In this document: positions 36,120 to 49,800 of the stretch, piece after piece
Layout: the number at the start of each line of letters is the position of its first letter
How positions within the stretch are numbered: the stretch's first letter is position 1
NCBI RefSeq assembly: GCF_032854445.1
Contig: NC_088302.1
Span: 5,515,338-5,579,337 of the forward strand
DNA length: 64,000 nt
Direction of reading: 5' to 3'
From: Liolophura sinensis
Lineage: Eukaryota > Mollusca > Polyplacophora > Chitonida > Chitonidae
The notes under the pieces: generated by a model
Databases searched by the model: none
What the model saw: the letters and a program-made list of their open reading frames with translations, nothing else
What the model was told of the DNA's origin: nothing
Translations under genes and position numbers: made by a program

Positions 36120-37500
36120 GGCTTGAACAGTTTGCATTCATTTCAAGAACTCTTTGTTTGTGTCTAGAAATTGAAGGTTTTTGCTTGTATGTACCTTCTC
36201 AAATACAAAAATTGCTGTTTGTGAGGAAAGGTTGAGAAACCTGATCGAATTTTCCAAATGTAAGCTGACGCAATAAATGGGATACTGGGATTCAGCTGAC
36301 GTTCACGACACGACATCCAGCTCAATGGGCTGACTCAGATAAATATGCAGAATCCGTAACCCTTGGTAACTGCTGATGTTCTTCCGATTGATGGGGCATC
36401 GTATTTCACGGATAGGGGTCAGATAAAGGAAATTGTTTCTTTCATGGAGTAGGCTTGTAATAGCACACAAATACTGAAATCGGATGTTACTAATCATCTT
36501 ATCAGTATACCGACTTGGCTGAAAAGGTGTTTTAGTTATTTATTTGATTCTCGCCTTTCTCTAAAATTTGTTCACTATACGGCTCATTGAATGAAAACAT
36601 TCGTGTCTGAATATAAGACCCAGATGTGTATTTAGCAATTTCACAACTGTGTTTATGGCTTGGTGATTCGTCTGTCAGAAAACAAAATACTTGGAAGAAA
36701 ATAGTGGCGCCGATACTTGTCTGTAACAGAATACACAAATGTTTATTAACTGTGTCTGTGGGACATTTTCAAATAACACGAATATTCACAAAGATAGAAA
36801 AGTGAATGGTAAATAGAAATGAAAATTTGTCCGACGTAAACAATAAAGAAGGTATCTAAAAAGACGTAATCTTCGCTGATAGCTTCTCTTGGCTGACCGA
36901 TATTAATATGCTACTTCCGGTCGAACGTCAGACCTGTTTTTGATAAACGACAAGCTCCATAAACTTGGAAACATGGAGGCGATGCTGACACATGGATGGC
37001 AAAAGCTTTGACTCGATATATGATACAGACAGGTAAATACAATCACGATTTGCGCATGCCTGTTTTAAAAACGGAGCTCACCAATGATAAGTGGCCCTGC
37101 ACGCGGTTCTATTGAACGACAGCCTGTCGCGTGGCTCTATATTGACTTGCTGTTGTGACTGGCGTAGCAAATTACATCAGGTAGAGGTAGTAGTTTCGTT
37201 GGCGACACACGGCACATACTGCGTGCATATACTGCGGCTGGGCAGGCCGTCTCTGCTGGCTCTTGTACTGAACCGAACTTCATCCCTATAGATGCCGAGT
37301 TAGAAAGGCTGGCCGACCTGGACAGTAATGTAGCAAAATCATACCTTGCAGATTTCCTGGCACTGGAAATAATGTACTCCTGATGAATCCCACGATAATT
37401 CGATCTGACTGAAAAGATGATGTAGTTTCACGGTTAGAATAGTTACAGCAGATAGTTTTAGCGATAGGAGATAAGCTTTTGGTTTGAAAGAAAAAGCGTT
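36120..37500. other. Upstream region of the GABA-B-like receptor gene
   Basis: No repeat or exon is recognised. A promoter and 5' UTR for the gene starting at 37577 may lie in the last few hundred bases, but I see no clear TATA box at a defined start. Confidence 0.35.
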
Positions 37501-37576
37501 GAGATCAACAGCAGCAAGAAAGACGTCCAGAGATTATTTTTGCGGATACAAATGTTCTTCGTGATACGACCGATGA

Positions 37577-37819
37577 ATGAGAATACACAAAATGTTCAAA
37601 CTTCTTCCCATTTTCGCTGCGGCATCCGTTTTTAATGGCGTAACTGTTAGTGGGAAAGAGAAATTGTACATAGGAGGACTTTTTCCGCTGACGAATGGGT
37701 GGTTCGAGTCGCTGGGGAACCAGTGCTTACAGTCGGCCCTTTTTGCTGTGGAACATGTCAATAATAACACAGACATCCTTCCGGATTACGAAATTGTTCC
37801 GGTTTTTAATGATACCATG
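37577..37819 (+). CDS. GABA-B-like receptor exon 1 (signal peptide, start of ligand domain)
   Basis: 81 codons from ATG 37577 to the donor GTGAGT at 37820. A second in-frame ATG at 37592 has A at -3 and begins closer to the hydrophobic core, so it may be the true start. Potential N-glycosylation sites are NNT (in VNNNTD) and NDT (in FNDTM). Confidence 0.85.
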
Positions 37820-40800
37820 GTGAGTACGGACACTATTATCTTACTGCCTCCAGTGATATTTATTTAATTCTTGCAAGATTTTTTTGGTCTGATTTTATTG
37901 CGTTCTTTAGCTAACCCTTTGTTTCTTGTTCCGCAAAACCAGTATTATTTCTTCTTTTTTATTTGCTTTGTATTTTACGCCGTAGACTACAATATTTCAC
38001 TTATACGATAGCGGCCAAACATATGGTGGGAGGATCAGCCAATCTACACTAAGTTAATTTTCTTGAACAAGAAACCGGTGTCAAGGTTATTCCAACAAAC
38101 GCCTTCCCTCTTAGTTTCCGAAGATTTACAATGAGTATAATTCTCTTGTAAATAAATGGGGACAGAGCGTCCAGAATAGCTGGTGATCTGCTTTATGGTT
38201 GCGTCTAATTCATCTTAACCCGGGGCTAGGGACTTTATCAACACATCATGTTGTATTGGGTCGCCACGTTGGATAGATGAACAGTTGCAATCAAAGCTCA
38301 ACTGAGATACATATTTTGTTATGGACAACTTATATTCTAGCTTGATACACAATTTGAATACTGACTCACTCAATCGCTTAGAACATACCCTGCGTCTTTC
38401 TAACATCATTGAAAACTGTTGAATGCTTCTCTGTGCATGATTCCGTCCTATTTTTCTTACTTCACATACTTCATTAGCTTTGGTGGTTTGTGCGTTATGT
38501 AGTTTTGGGAATTGACCTTGCGATTATTGACCTGTAACGTCCTTATTGGTTGACGACTGGTATACGAATGTTTGTTTCGACGCACAGATTGGTTAGATAA
38601 TAGCATTTTACACGCCGCCTAGCACCATTGCCTAGCAGAATTAGGTAAACATGCAGTGATGTTACCTGCAATTTATTATACGTCATTAGTCTGGAATAGC
38701 TGAAATCCTATGTTCTCATCACATTTAACATATAAAATTACATTAAAACAATGTAAAAGAACCAGTTCTAGGTGTTGGTTAGTAGAATTTCATCATAGAG
38801 AGAAAACCCAGAGCAACGACGACAGTCTGATAAGTTCACCTTTGGAGAAAGAGTAATATATTTCAGTGCTTGGATGAAATATTGTACATATATTTCCCTT
38901 TCCGATAAGTTTGGTAGAAAATGAGTTACGTTGCTGGTACAGGGAGCTGTCAAATCGTGTAACTCTAGTCCTACGGAAAATACGTATGGTATTTGAAAAA
39001 TGAAAGTCACCATGCATGCAGATTTACATTTAGTGGCAAAAATCCTGGTCATTCGGATGTGTCTCCTCAAGCGAGCACGGTATAATGGAAGGATTTGTTG
39101 CACGAATGTTTGGCAGTGAGCTTCCCATGTGAGCCAGTTCTTGGTCTGTTCTACGGTCTGTAGGGTACGGTCAGTAAAGCAATGCATTTGCAACTTAAAT
39201 CCAGTGAAGGCAGCAAATTTATTTAATATATGTCAATGAAGGAACTGAGAAACGTAAACCGGAGAAAAAGGTATATTTCTCCGACCTTAGTTGAAACAAT
39301 TCGAAAGCTGATTACAAATCTCCGATACACATTTAATCAGGGTTAATTAAAAATCATTTCATCCGAAACAACGATAAATAATCGAACAAAAAAAATTTCT
39401 TAAAGATTAACATTTATCCACGTTTTATGCTTCTAACTGTCTAATGTACAGCTTTAATCTTGGTTTTCTTTTCTTGTTCTGCCTGATGCGAATGCGCGTA
39501 GCTCTTCCATGAGTTTGCTGCATCATTTGTACGTTTATGTGTTTCCAGCTGCGTGTACTAAACACGTTTGCATTGCTATTGTTTCAGCTCCCGCATAATA
39601 TGAGCAGTCTTTTTTTTACATTTCATTCGTAACCAAACTCGATAGTATTACTGTCATATGACAGCGATGAAAGGATTAATCAAGAATGCTTCACCTGGAT
39701 GACGTCGATGAACTTTTTTGCGAAGAAACTGAGTCTGGGAAAAAACACACCACACAATCAATCAGTATTTTTACTTGGATAGCTAATATACCGAAGGGTT
39801 ATGTAATATGATGCGTACATACCTCGCCTCGACTTTTGTTACATTCAACGTGTTGCGTGATGATTCATGCAAAGTCACGAGTCACTGCGTAAACTAGTAT
39901 GTCAAAGATGTACCATCAAACGCCTCCACTCTCAGTTATAAGTTTCTTAATTTTACAACGAATGCAGTTCTGCTGTAAGTAAATATGGGTGGAGTGTCCA
40001 GCATCTTCTTCATATAATTGTGTCCAATTCTGCTTAACCCGGGGCAAGTGGACCCTATTCAAGATATATGAACAGTAGCAATCAAAGCACAACTCCTATA
40101 CATATTTCGAATACCGACAACAGCATGGAACACAGTGTGAAGACTGATTTAATTTATTCACCTAGAACATTCCTTGTGTTTTCCCGTCAGAATTGAAAAC
40201 TGTTGGCTGCTTTTCTTTGCATGAATCCGTCCAGATTTCTTACTGTATACATTTTCTTGGTTAATCTTGGTGGTTTGTGTTGACCGTTGTTTTTAGATAG
40301 AACTGGCTATTATTAACCAGGAACGTCCATTTTGGTTGACGGTTGGTTTACGAATGTCTAGTAGGGCGCCTAGATTTGGAAACATCACAACATAAAGCCA
40401 CAGTCGAGCAGAAAAAAGCTGGATTTGAAATCGTGACCTAAGTTCATAACGTGGGAAATGGTCCAACCTGAGATAGTCCCTGGAGGGTTGCTTCATTTTT
40501 CTATTCTATAAACAAAATTCCCCTGTGTGCTATTTTCACAATGCTTTGTAAGAGCTGGTAACGGGGCTTGGGACTAGCCAGACACTTCGGATTTAGGTTT
40601 TGTATCGTACATCAAAGAAAACGATACAATCATGATGATTAGGTAATGTATATTTGATGTTAAGGCCGCTGATGACGTTAACCGCGTTAATCGAAACACG
40701 AGTTTCGTGTCGAATGCAGTGTTACGGTTTATCTGGAAAATATAGACCGAGTCTGAATTTCATGGCTGACTAGCTTCCTTACTAATCCACTCAGTGACAC

Positions 40801-43800
40801 TCGCTTTAATATTTAAAGGTTCTGATTACGAACGAATGTGTCCGAAGTTGACTGATTCCTCAGACAAAAGTTAACGATCTACAACATCTAAAACTGTTGA
40901 TCTGCCGTCATTTTTAGGACTTCCGCATTTTAACCAATTCGTTGGACAATGTCTCTATATGGGCTCTCCTAAGCCACGAATAACATGTTAGTGAATGAGC
41001 CATAATATTTGTTGTGTAATGGACTCCTTTCTTTTAGTCCATAATTTTAAATCTGTTGTAGCCACGTATCACTGGCTAAAAGTGGGGAACTCCCTATTGG
41101 TGATTACAGTAGTACACGCACACAGCGGTCAAAACACTTATTATGTGGATATCATGTTCCACGGGCTATAATAACACCAGGCCTCGACTGTTACTCTGGT
41201 ACAAGTCGTTAGATTTACAATGTACATGTAGTAAAGGCCAATAGTGTAAATACTCTACATCATGATCTGTTAAGGCTATATAAAAACTAGATTCTAAGAT
41301 ATATATTCTAAGATGTTACCACATCTCTCTGATTTTACTGCATACGACGAATCAGTCGCTTAAAGCTTTGTGTTCACAGCAGCCGATCGGAGACAGGCTA
41401 TTGACGTCGAGAGTTCGAATCCAGCTCTCATGTGTCTGATTATTCAAATAAATAAATAAATAAAGTAATAAACTAACAAAAAATAGGTAAATGAATAAAT
41501 AAATAAATACAATGTGATCTACGTTATACCTAGCTTAGGGTTAGAGGCTTTCGCGCAATGAATTTTTCAACAATCGACATGGAACGACGCAACATGTTTG
41601 GATGCGGTTGAAGAAGGTCTTGAATATCTGGAGCCTGTCTTTTCTTGGCTCATCATTGATTATTTGTATGAGCCTTTACGCTATAGATACGAATGTTGAA
41701 CTTATCGCCAGGTACTTGTACTTGCCTTAAAGTTACAGCTCATCTAGATGGATCGAGATTCGGACAATCGAATCTATGCGTCGACGTTCGTATGCCAGTC
41801 GTCAACCAATAAGAACATTCCTGATCAATCAGCGCAAGGCCAATTCCCAAAACGACGTATTACACAAACCATCAAACTAGTTAGAACTAATAAAGCATAC
41901 AAAGTAGGAAATTAGGCCGGAATCACGCAAAGAGAAGCGGTCAACAGTTTTCAGTGATGTTTGAGTGAGTGAGTGCTTGGGGTTTAACGTCGTACTCAAC
42001 AATTTTTCAGTCATATGACGACGAAGGAATCATTAAGGTGCATGTTGCAGGACGGATTTCCACCGCTCTTTTATTTAGTGCTGCTTCACTGAGACGACTT
42101 ACCGAAGGAAAGTAAGCCGCCCCGCCGAGTATACCAGTATAATGTCAACCAGTCGTTGCGCTATCCCCTTCATGCTGAACGCCAAGCGAGTAAGTTACAA
42201 TTTCCTCTTTTAAAGTCTTAGGTGTGACTCGATCAAGGATTGATCCTGGATCTACCCGAAGCGGACGCTCTACCAACTGTGCTATCCGGGCCGGTTACAG
42301 GGATGTTTGAAAGGCACAGTGTGTGTTCTAGGCGAATGAGTGAAATCAGAATTGAAAACGTGTACTATGCTATTGTATAAGTTGTGGATAATAAAATATA
42401 TATCTCATTTGCGCTTGGATTGCAACTGTTCATACATTCAACGTGGCGACCCCAATTCAACACGATGAATGAATGAATAATTATGGCTTTACGCCACATC
42501 GGCAATTTTTCAGCCATATCGTGGCGACAACACGATGAACATACATACAACCGCTATAGCCCCATGTTAAGTCTGCAAGAGAGGAAACCGTTTTGGTGTT
42601 TGTACAAATATAAGTCCAGAAAAGATGTACCATCTGGAGAGTCTGTGGATTCCTTTACATCCAGGGAAAGTTGGTAAATATCTTTGACGGCCTTTGCTGT
42701 ATATTAATTGTTTAAAGCTATCAGATCATCAATATACCGGTTAGTGAATGAGAAAGATCGGGCCTGGTGAGGATTACTCCTTAATAGTTTCTGCACACAG
42801 TCGTATTCATATGAGAACAGGTATAGATCCACCAAAAGGGGGCACAATTTGTACCCATCGGAATACATATATACTGTTGATACTTTCTATAAAAGACGTA
42901 CAGCATACATGGTTTCCCCGAAATTCACTTAGATGTTGTTAATGAGAAATTCTAGAAACTAGAACATGGAAACATCCCATAAATGGTAACATTTGTATGT
43001 AGCTGAAGCGGCGATCGGTTTTATTAAACACCGATACAATTAGTGATGAAAATCTATGTATTAAAGCCGCGTGAGGAATTGTAGCACAGAGAGTAGAGAA
43101 ATCCCATAATGATATGTCCTTGTACGGGACATGTATCTGAGCGTCTTGTTCTTCAGGGACACCTTTAGAGTTTTTAAGTATCCACATACAGTTGACACCT
43201 GGATTTCTTGCCTTTATACTACAGCACTTATTCCAAACTGAGCTTTGTATAGGGATTTTTGGAATCCACTAAAGTTGTGGTATGTCGATGTGAAGGGAAG
43301 GTACGGGTATACGCCTCTGTTTAAGAAAGGGCTGGTGTGTTTTAAATAGATCCTCCAGAGGATAGGTCATTATGGAATACGTTCATGTTGCCGCACTTGT
43401 TGTGATATTAGGCTCATCCACAAGATCCTAACAGCGATAATTCTTGCACACATATAGTATAATAGTTGATCTGTTGAACAGTGAGCAATTAACTCATGAC
43501 TGAGTGAGAACTTTTTTATGGCTTGCAAAAGCTCTAAACGTAGAACGGATAGATCGGCGGATAGACATACTTCATCAGGTTTGTGTGACCTATGGGCAAA
43601 AACATCACACCGACGACATCACTGCTTTTGATTTAAAATATACAAACTGTGTCGGGTGCTATTTCTTTTAAGCTTTTTTTTTAGCTTTTTAAAACTTTTC
43701 GTAAGAAAGAAAACGGCTTTAACATCGTCAGTTTCTACAAAATCCAAACATTTGTATGTGGCTTTTTGGTTTTTTATACAAACTAGAAATCAGCTGTTAT

Positions 43801-46800
43801 TAGCTATAACTTATCATTCATTAAATCCATAAAAGATTTAACCGGCCATAGAAATCTAACTAAATCATTCAATCAGTCTATCAATTAATCTGAAAATTAC
43901 GTTCAGTTCTCTGGAAATTTTTGTGTCACTCTAATTCTTGAATTTTTTCTGCGAAACTCTAGTGAAACTATTTGAACCAACGACACGTGGCTGGTGCACA
44001 GGATGTTTTTACCTTGGTCAACCGAACAGTTAAAGACCTGAGCAAGGGTATCTGTAACGCTCTGAGCAAGAGCATTCGTAATATTATGGACCTGTAATGT
44101 CTTGAGAAAGTGTGCTTGTAACATCTTGAGAAAAAGAGCTTGTAATGACTTCCACAAGAAGGTTTGGAACCTCTTGGGGTTAGCCTCAGCCACACGGCTT
44201 ACAATGTCTTCTGCAAAAAGGCAACCATCGGCTTGTAAAGCACTGTGTCAGAGAATTGTTAACGCTCTGGAGTCTTAATCCCAGTTAAGGAGGTAATCCT
44301 AACGCTTTGAGAAACAGAGCTTGAACTACTTCGCCAACAGAACTCATAAAGACTTGGTCCAGAGGACTAAAGCAGCTGCAGGAAACTTCGGGCATGTTAA
44401 CGTCAGTGAAATACGTCTTGCGGCGCTATCTAGTTCGTGGGAAATCTACAGCAAATCTACAGGCCGTTAACGATTCGTGAAATGAGCGTGCATTAAACCG
44501 AAAATTCATTCACGTTATCGGCCGAAATGACTCGTGTAATATCTAATACACATCGTATGAAATAACACACTAATGTCCATTGATGTGCATGCAAAGGAGG
44601 TTGATGAGATGTGGTGGGTGTATTTACGGTATTCGCTATGTTCCATCAGTGGCCGGCAGAAGTATTGTCATTCAAGGTGGGCTGATTGTTTGTTCTGCTC
44701 TTTTCACCTTTCTGTCGCTACTGTAAATATTTCCCCTATAGTCTCCTACTGTAAATATTTCCCCTATATTCCCCTACTGTAAATATTTCCCCTATATTCC
44801 CCTACTGTAAATATTTCCCCTATAATCCTATGCAAACGTAAATCATGCTTAGTAGTACACATATTTGTCACTGTCGGAAAGTAATAAAACTGCATTTATC
44901 TGGAACAGTAGCACATCTATTAACATCTCGTCTTTCTAAGGTTAACTAGCGGAGTAATACTGAAATACTGAGTACAAGCTTGGGAAGCCGAAGGGTTAAA
45001 GTTTGTCGTTAGCTCTTGTATATCACGCTAATCTACCCAAACAATTACAAATATTCCTCATTAAGATATTAATCATCATCCGGGAGATCAAAAGATATTC
45101 CTCAATATTATTTCTATATACAGGAACAATTGTGGCCATCTTGTTTTCGCTTCAGGCTGAGTGTTAAACTCTCATCGGTTTTCTGTGTTGATATGAATAA
45201 CGCTGTTGTTATCTTTGCTGTATGGCCTGTTCCGAAACTGAGGCAACATCTCGAGAAAATCTACGGCCAATGAAATTACCGTGTTTTAACCGGTATTGAT
45301 TTACTGATCTGCCCAGGTTTTCAGAAAATTTCCACTCATGATAAACAATGGTAAAGAAAGAAAAATGCTTGTTCAACGACTAATTAAAACCATGGCAATG
45401 TGCCTGAATTTAACGTCCTATAAAAACTCACCTAGCCATACGTCACTTAACATATAGCTGGCTGCTATGCGGGAATGTCTTTGTGTCTCCTTTTGATATC
45501 GTTACAAAGTAAGATATAACTGATTATGGTATTTCCATATTATGACATCTTATGTAATTGACATGAAGCGAAGAGCCACCTTTGAGCCTGCATCCAGCTT
45601 GTCACCTCTACAGCTCATAACCACTGGGGCTCCTTTTTGTCAACAGAGGGCGGTGACATGGCCCATGCGGCCTACATCGTAGGAGTAAGACTTATGGGCA
45701 ATGTGCCTACGACCTACACGTACGTTATAACTTTGCATCCCTCTAATAAGTGAGCGTGGTTGATTAACGCGCTAGCGCAGCGTGATGACCCAGGAGCCTC
45801 TCACCAATGCGATCGCCGTGAGTTCCCTCCCACCATAATGCTGGTCGTCGTCGTATAAGTGAAATATTCGGCGTAAAAAAAACAATCAAACAAATAAATA
45901 AATCTAATAAGTGACCATCTAACTAGAGATTACATTCACCATGTGTTCAACCAACACAGAACAAAACCGCCATCCCTCATCTTAATGCCGGTACTTAAGT
46001 ACATTACATAATTTGAGGTAAGTTAAATTTTGAGTGGTGCATGGAAAATAAGGTTGATAAACTAAAATTTACAGTTGTTAGCGTAATCAAGATCCTGGCA
46101 CTGCCCTGTATACAAGTTGATCGTCCAACTCTATTCTGTAGTAATGAATGTATGGTAAAAAGAATGCAAAACAAACCCGAATATTCAGTATAATGGGTCA
46201 GTATTAATGTCTCTAGCAAATAACTCATCCGCACGAAGAGAAAAAAAGTTAAAACCTTAAGTGCGTTTGCGCAGACCGGAACTTTCATTCTACTGTCGTA
46301 TAAAGATTCCTCGGTGTGAAACACGCGGAATTGATTCAGCACAAACAGGGTTTACCTCGGGATGTGACTCTAATCACAAAGTGCTCTCTTCTCTGATGTT
46401 ACAATTATACCCGCGACGTACTCATTTGCCCTAAGGAGAAAGAAAAATGCGAACAATGGAAGGACTGAGCAAAAAGCAAGTTAAGAGTGAACCACTTCGG
46501 GAGTTACTCAAAAGACACAAGGAAATTTCCCCGTAGGTACTGATCTTACTGACTAGAGTAACGGCATTCTTTATCGATCCTCATACAGCGGCAAAATGGA
46601 AGTTTCTGTAAAATACTTTTCTGTTTATCAGTCATATTTCTGAGATTCGAATAGTCAGGGAATATTACGTATTTCGGGCAACATAACCATAACAATTAAA
46701 GCATTTACTGAGAAATACGCCGTCAGGAATGAAATCACATTCTACTGATAAATACGCTTTTCAGTCATAATTCCATCTTTACGGCTATACGTGTTAATGG

Positions 46801-49800
46801 CACTCCCTGATACCTTAGTGATAGGCCCAATCACGCAATAAAGTGTTTCCATTGTATTCGTGGATGAGAGTAATACTGTCTTATTGACCGAATTCATTGC
46901 CAATAAAGACAAAAAACAATAAACACTCACTGAAACACATATAAGCTTAAAAAGAGAGGCAATTGTTCGGAGTGTAAATTCTTTGTGCCTTGAATTTCTT
47001 TTTCAGTGAATATGCGTCATTACACGCTTAGCTTGTACGTTTAAGTCAGATTTGTTAAATTTCACACAGCACGTAAAGTGGATGGTTATACTGGAATTGA
47101 AATGTTCAACTTAGTCGATGATTCGCTCAGACTCTGGTTGTAGTAAGGAAAAGGTTATATCAATGTTAATACAAGCCTCAAACTGCAACTATAACACAAA
47201 CAAGTTTTGTGTTTTTGTCACAAACGTGATAATGAAGATGACAGAATTGCTTCAAATTCATTCAAACTTAACAGTAAAAAATTGCCAAAAAACCTTTGAA
47301 TTTAATATATTTGACATGCAACAGGCTTGATTAAAGGACTCCTTAATTCATCATGTAATATTTACTGATGTTGACATTTCCATTTGGAAGTCGGTCTGAA
47401 GAGGTCTTTGGTTGTTTGAGTAGGGCCATTATAGCTATGAAAAATCATGTTGTGTAGGCTCTTCTGTTGAACGCAAACTGACACATGTGAAATGGGGTTA
47501 TATCTCACTGCCAACCGGTCAGGATGCCGAAGTGCCACAGGTACATGTGGCTAGCCGAGGGTGGCGTTATCTGTTATTTACAAGATCAAAGCAAGAGGGC
47601 TGTTGAGGCGAGGAAATGATAATCAAGTGGTGTTGATGGATTGATGTCCTGTCGACAGCTTAAGGGCGACATAAATGCTCACAGAAATTTATAACTGTAA
47701 TTGCACTAAGCAGACAAACAGGGAAACTAATGCTGACACGGACGAAACAGATGGACAGACAGTTGAACAGATATATGGACAGGCAGATGGACAGAAAAGA
47801 TGGACAGGCAGATGGATAGATGGATGAGTGGGGAGATAGATCGGCAATATCACATAGACATGCAGATGGGCAGGCAAATGAACAAGCACGTGAACTAACA
47901 GTTGGACAGGCAGATGGATAGGAAAGATGGACAGGCAGATGGACAGAGAGGCAGGTCGACCTGAACACATGGACATGCTGATGAAAATGCGGATGGGCAT
48001 GCAGATGGACAGGCAAATGATGAAAAATATGGAGAGACAGGACAGATGGTTGGACAGACAGGTAGAGGTACAGGTCGACAAGAACACATCGATGTCGATC
48101 TCAAACCCTTTTGATGATTATTATAGATTCTCTTTGGTGCTGGATTATGTTTGAGGTAGCTGGTCTTATTTCGGACGACAGGTGGCAACAAACCTAAACG
48201 GTCATAGCCATTCCTTTGTGACGTGCGTGTTAACTCCAAATATCAAGGTTTAATCTGAAAGTCTTACGAGGCCAGGAGATACCGCTTATTGAAAAACACA
48301 GAGATACGATGTCACGTGACCTACACTCAGTCAATCTATATGACGAAATGATCAAAACAGAAATCACGTGACGTCACAACGAAAATAGGTATCTTCCAGG
48401 GTTCGTACCTGTTAGTGTGAGCTGTGGTCAGCGTTGTGCTATCAACAACAATCGTATATATTTACAAATCAACATAAAAGGAATAAAACCAACTTGTAAC
48501 CGACATATCGAATTGTACTATGCAGTCCAATAATCGGTTGGTATTATTTGTCAGTCATCTGTATCTGCTTAACTCACTTAACAGCAGGGATAATACTTCA
48601 ACGGATAAACAGTTAGACACCACATATGTATGTACACGATTAATTTTTATTATGGCACTTAACACTCACAATGCTGAGTGGCTAACCGCCAATATTCGTG
48701 GTGATATAAGCTGACAATCTGTCACACTTCACGAAGGTTTGGTCACTAATATAATGGCAGTGTCGCTGTGAAGAGGCTCAGTGCTTGTCGCACGTAGATT
48801 TTATAAATTATATCCTCATAAACATTATAGACAACCAATCTTGAACCTTCGTGCCAACGAGCTATTTTCTGTTTTGCATTTTGCAGATAGCTTTGCTGTG
48901 ACGTTTATAATGCCGGTTTACTGGACACATTTGTGTTCCCGAGTGTTTTGGATGACTGGAGTAATAAATAAAAGTAATAATAATTTTGGAGTAATAAAGC
49001 CAGTCTGTTTACTCTAATTAGGTAATTAGTCATGATTGTCTGGACACACCTGCATGTGCTTTATGAGTACATATACATATGTATAGAGGTTTGCCAAGAT
49101 GGACTGCCTTGGAATTATGTGTAGGCCTACGGTAATGACGTTAATTTTCGCACCTGAGTTACTGTCGTTTACTTTCGCACGATTCAAATTTGCGGCAATA
49201 TGACAGAAGAGAGTTGTTAGACCCCAGTCCCCAACCACCTCCACTCTCACCCCCATCCGCCCGGTTCATTACCCTGCGTGGCACTTAGCAGCTCGGGTTG
49301 CTAATCCCCGTCAAGTGGGGTCAAGTCACTGACAGTGAGCTGTGCAGATCTACCGACCAGTCCATGTATATCTCTAAATATACGAATGAATAAAGTCGAA
49401 GAAAGCGCCAAGACAGGCGATGTCTATTACAAACTTTTAAATTCTAAACACTGTCTCAAAGCATGACCACGCCAAAACAAGGACTGTACATGCACACTGT
49501 ACACTGCAGACGAACCGATTATTCGGGTTAGACCTACGTGGATGTCACCTCACATCATTATCTGATGAACCCTCATTATGCCAGAAATATGTGCAGAAAT
49601 GTATTTCAGCTAAAAACGAATTTCATTGAGAAATATCTGTCATCAGTTTCCGTTGTCCATGTAATTCCAATTTAGTATGTCAGTCTTCACGCGCGTTTTG
49701 TCTCTCTACCATGGGGACTGTCTTCCCATTGCAGAAGAGTTCCTTGTCCCGCGTTTTTATATTGGGAACCGCCCATTAAACACTGAAAACATAGTCCACA

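Noticed and set aside
47660-48239. Minus-strand Cys/Pro/Ser-rich open frames
   Set aside because: Low-complexity translation of the purine-rich GACAG/GATG repeat. No domain pattern beyond composition.
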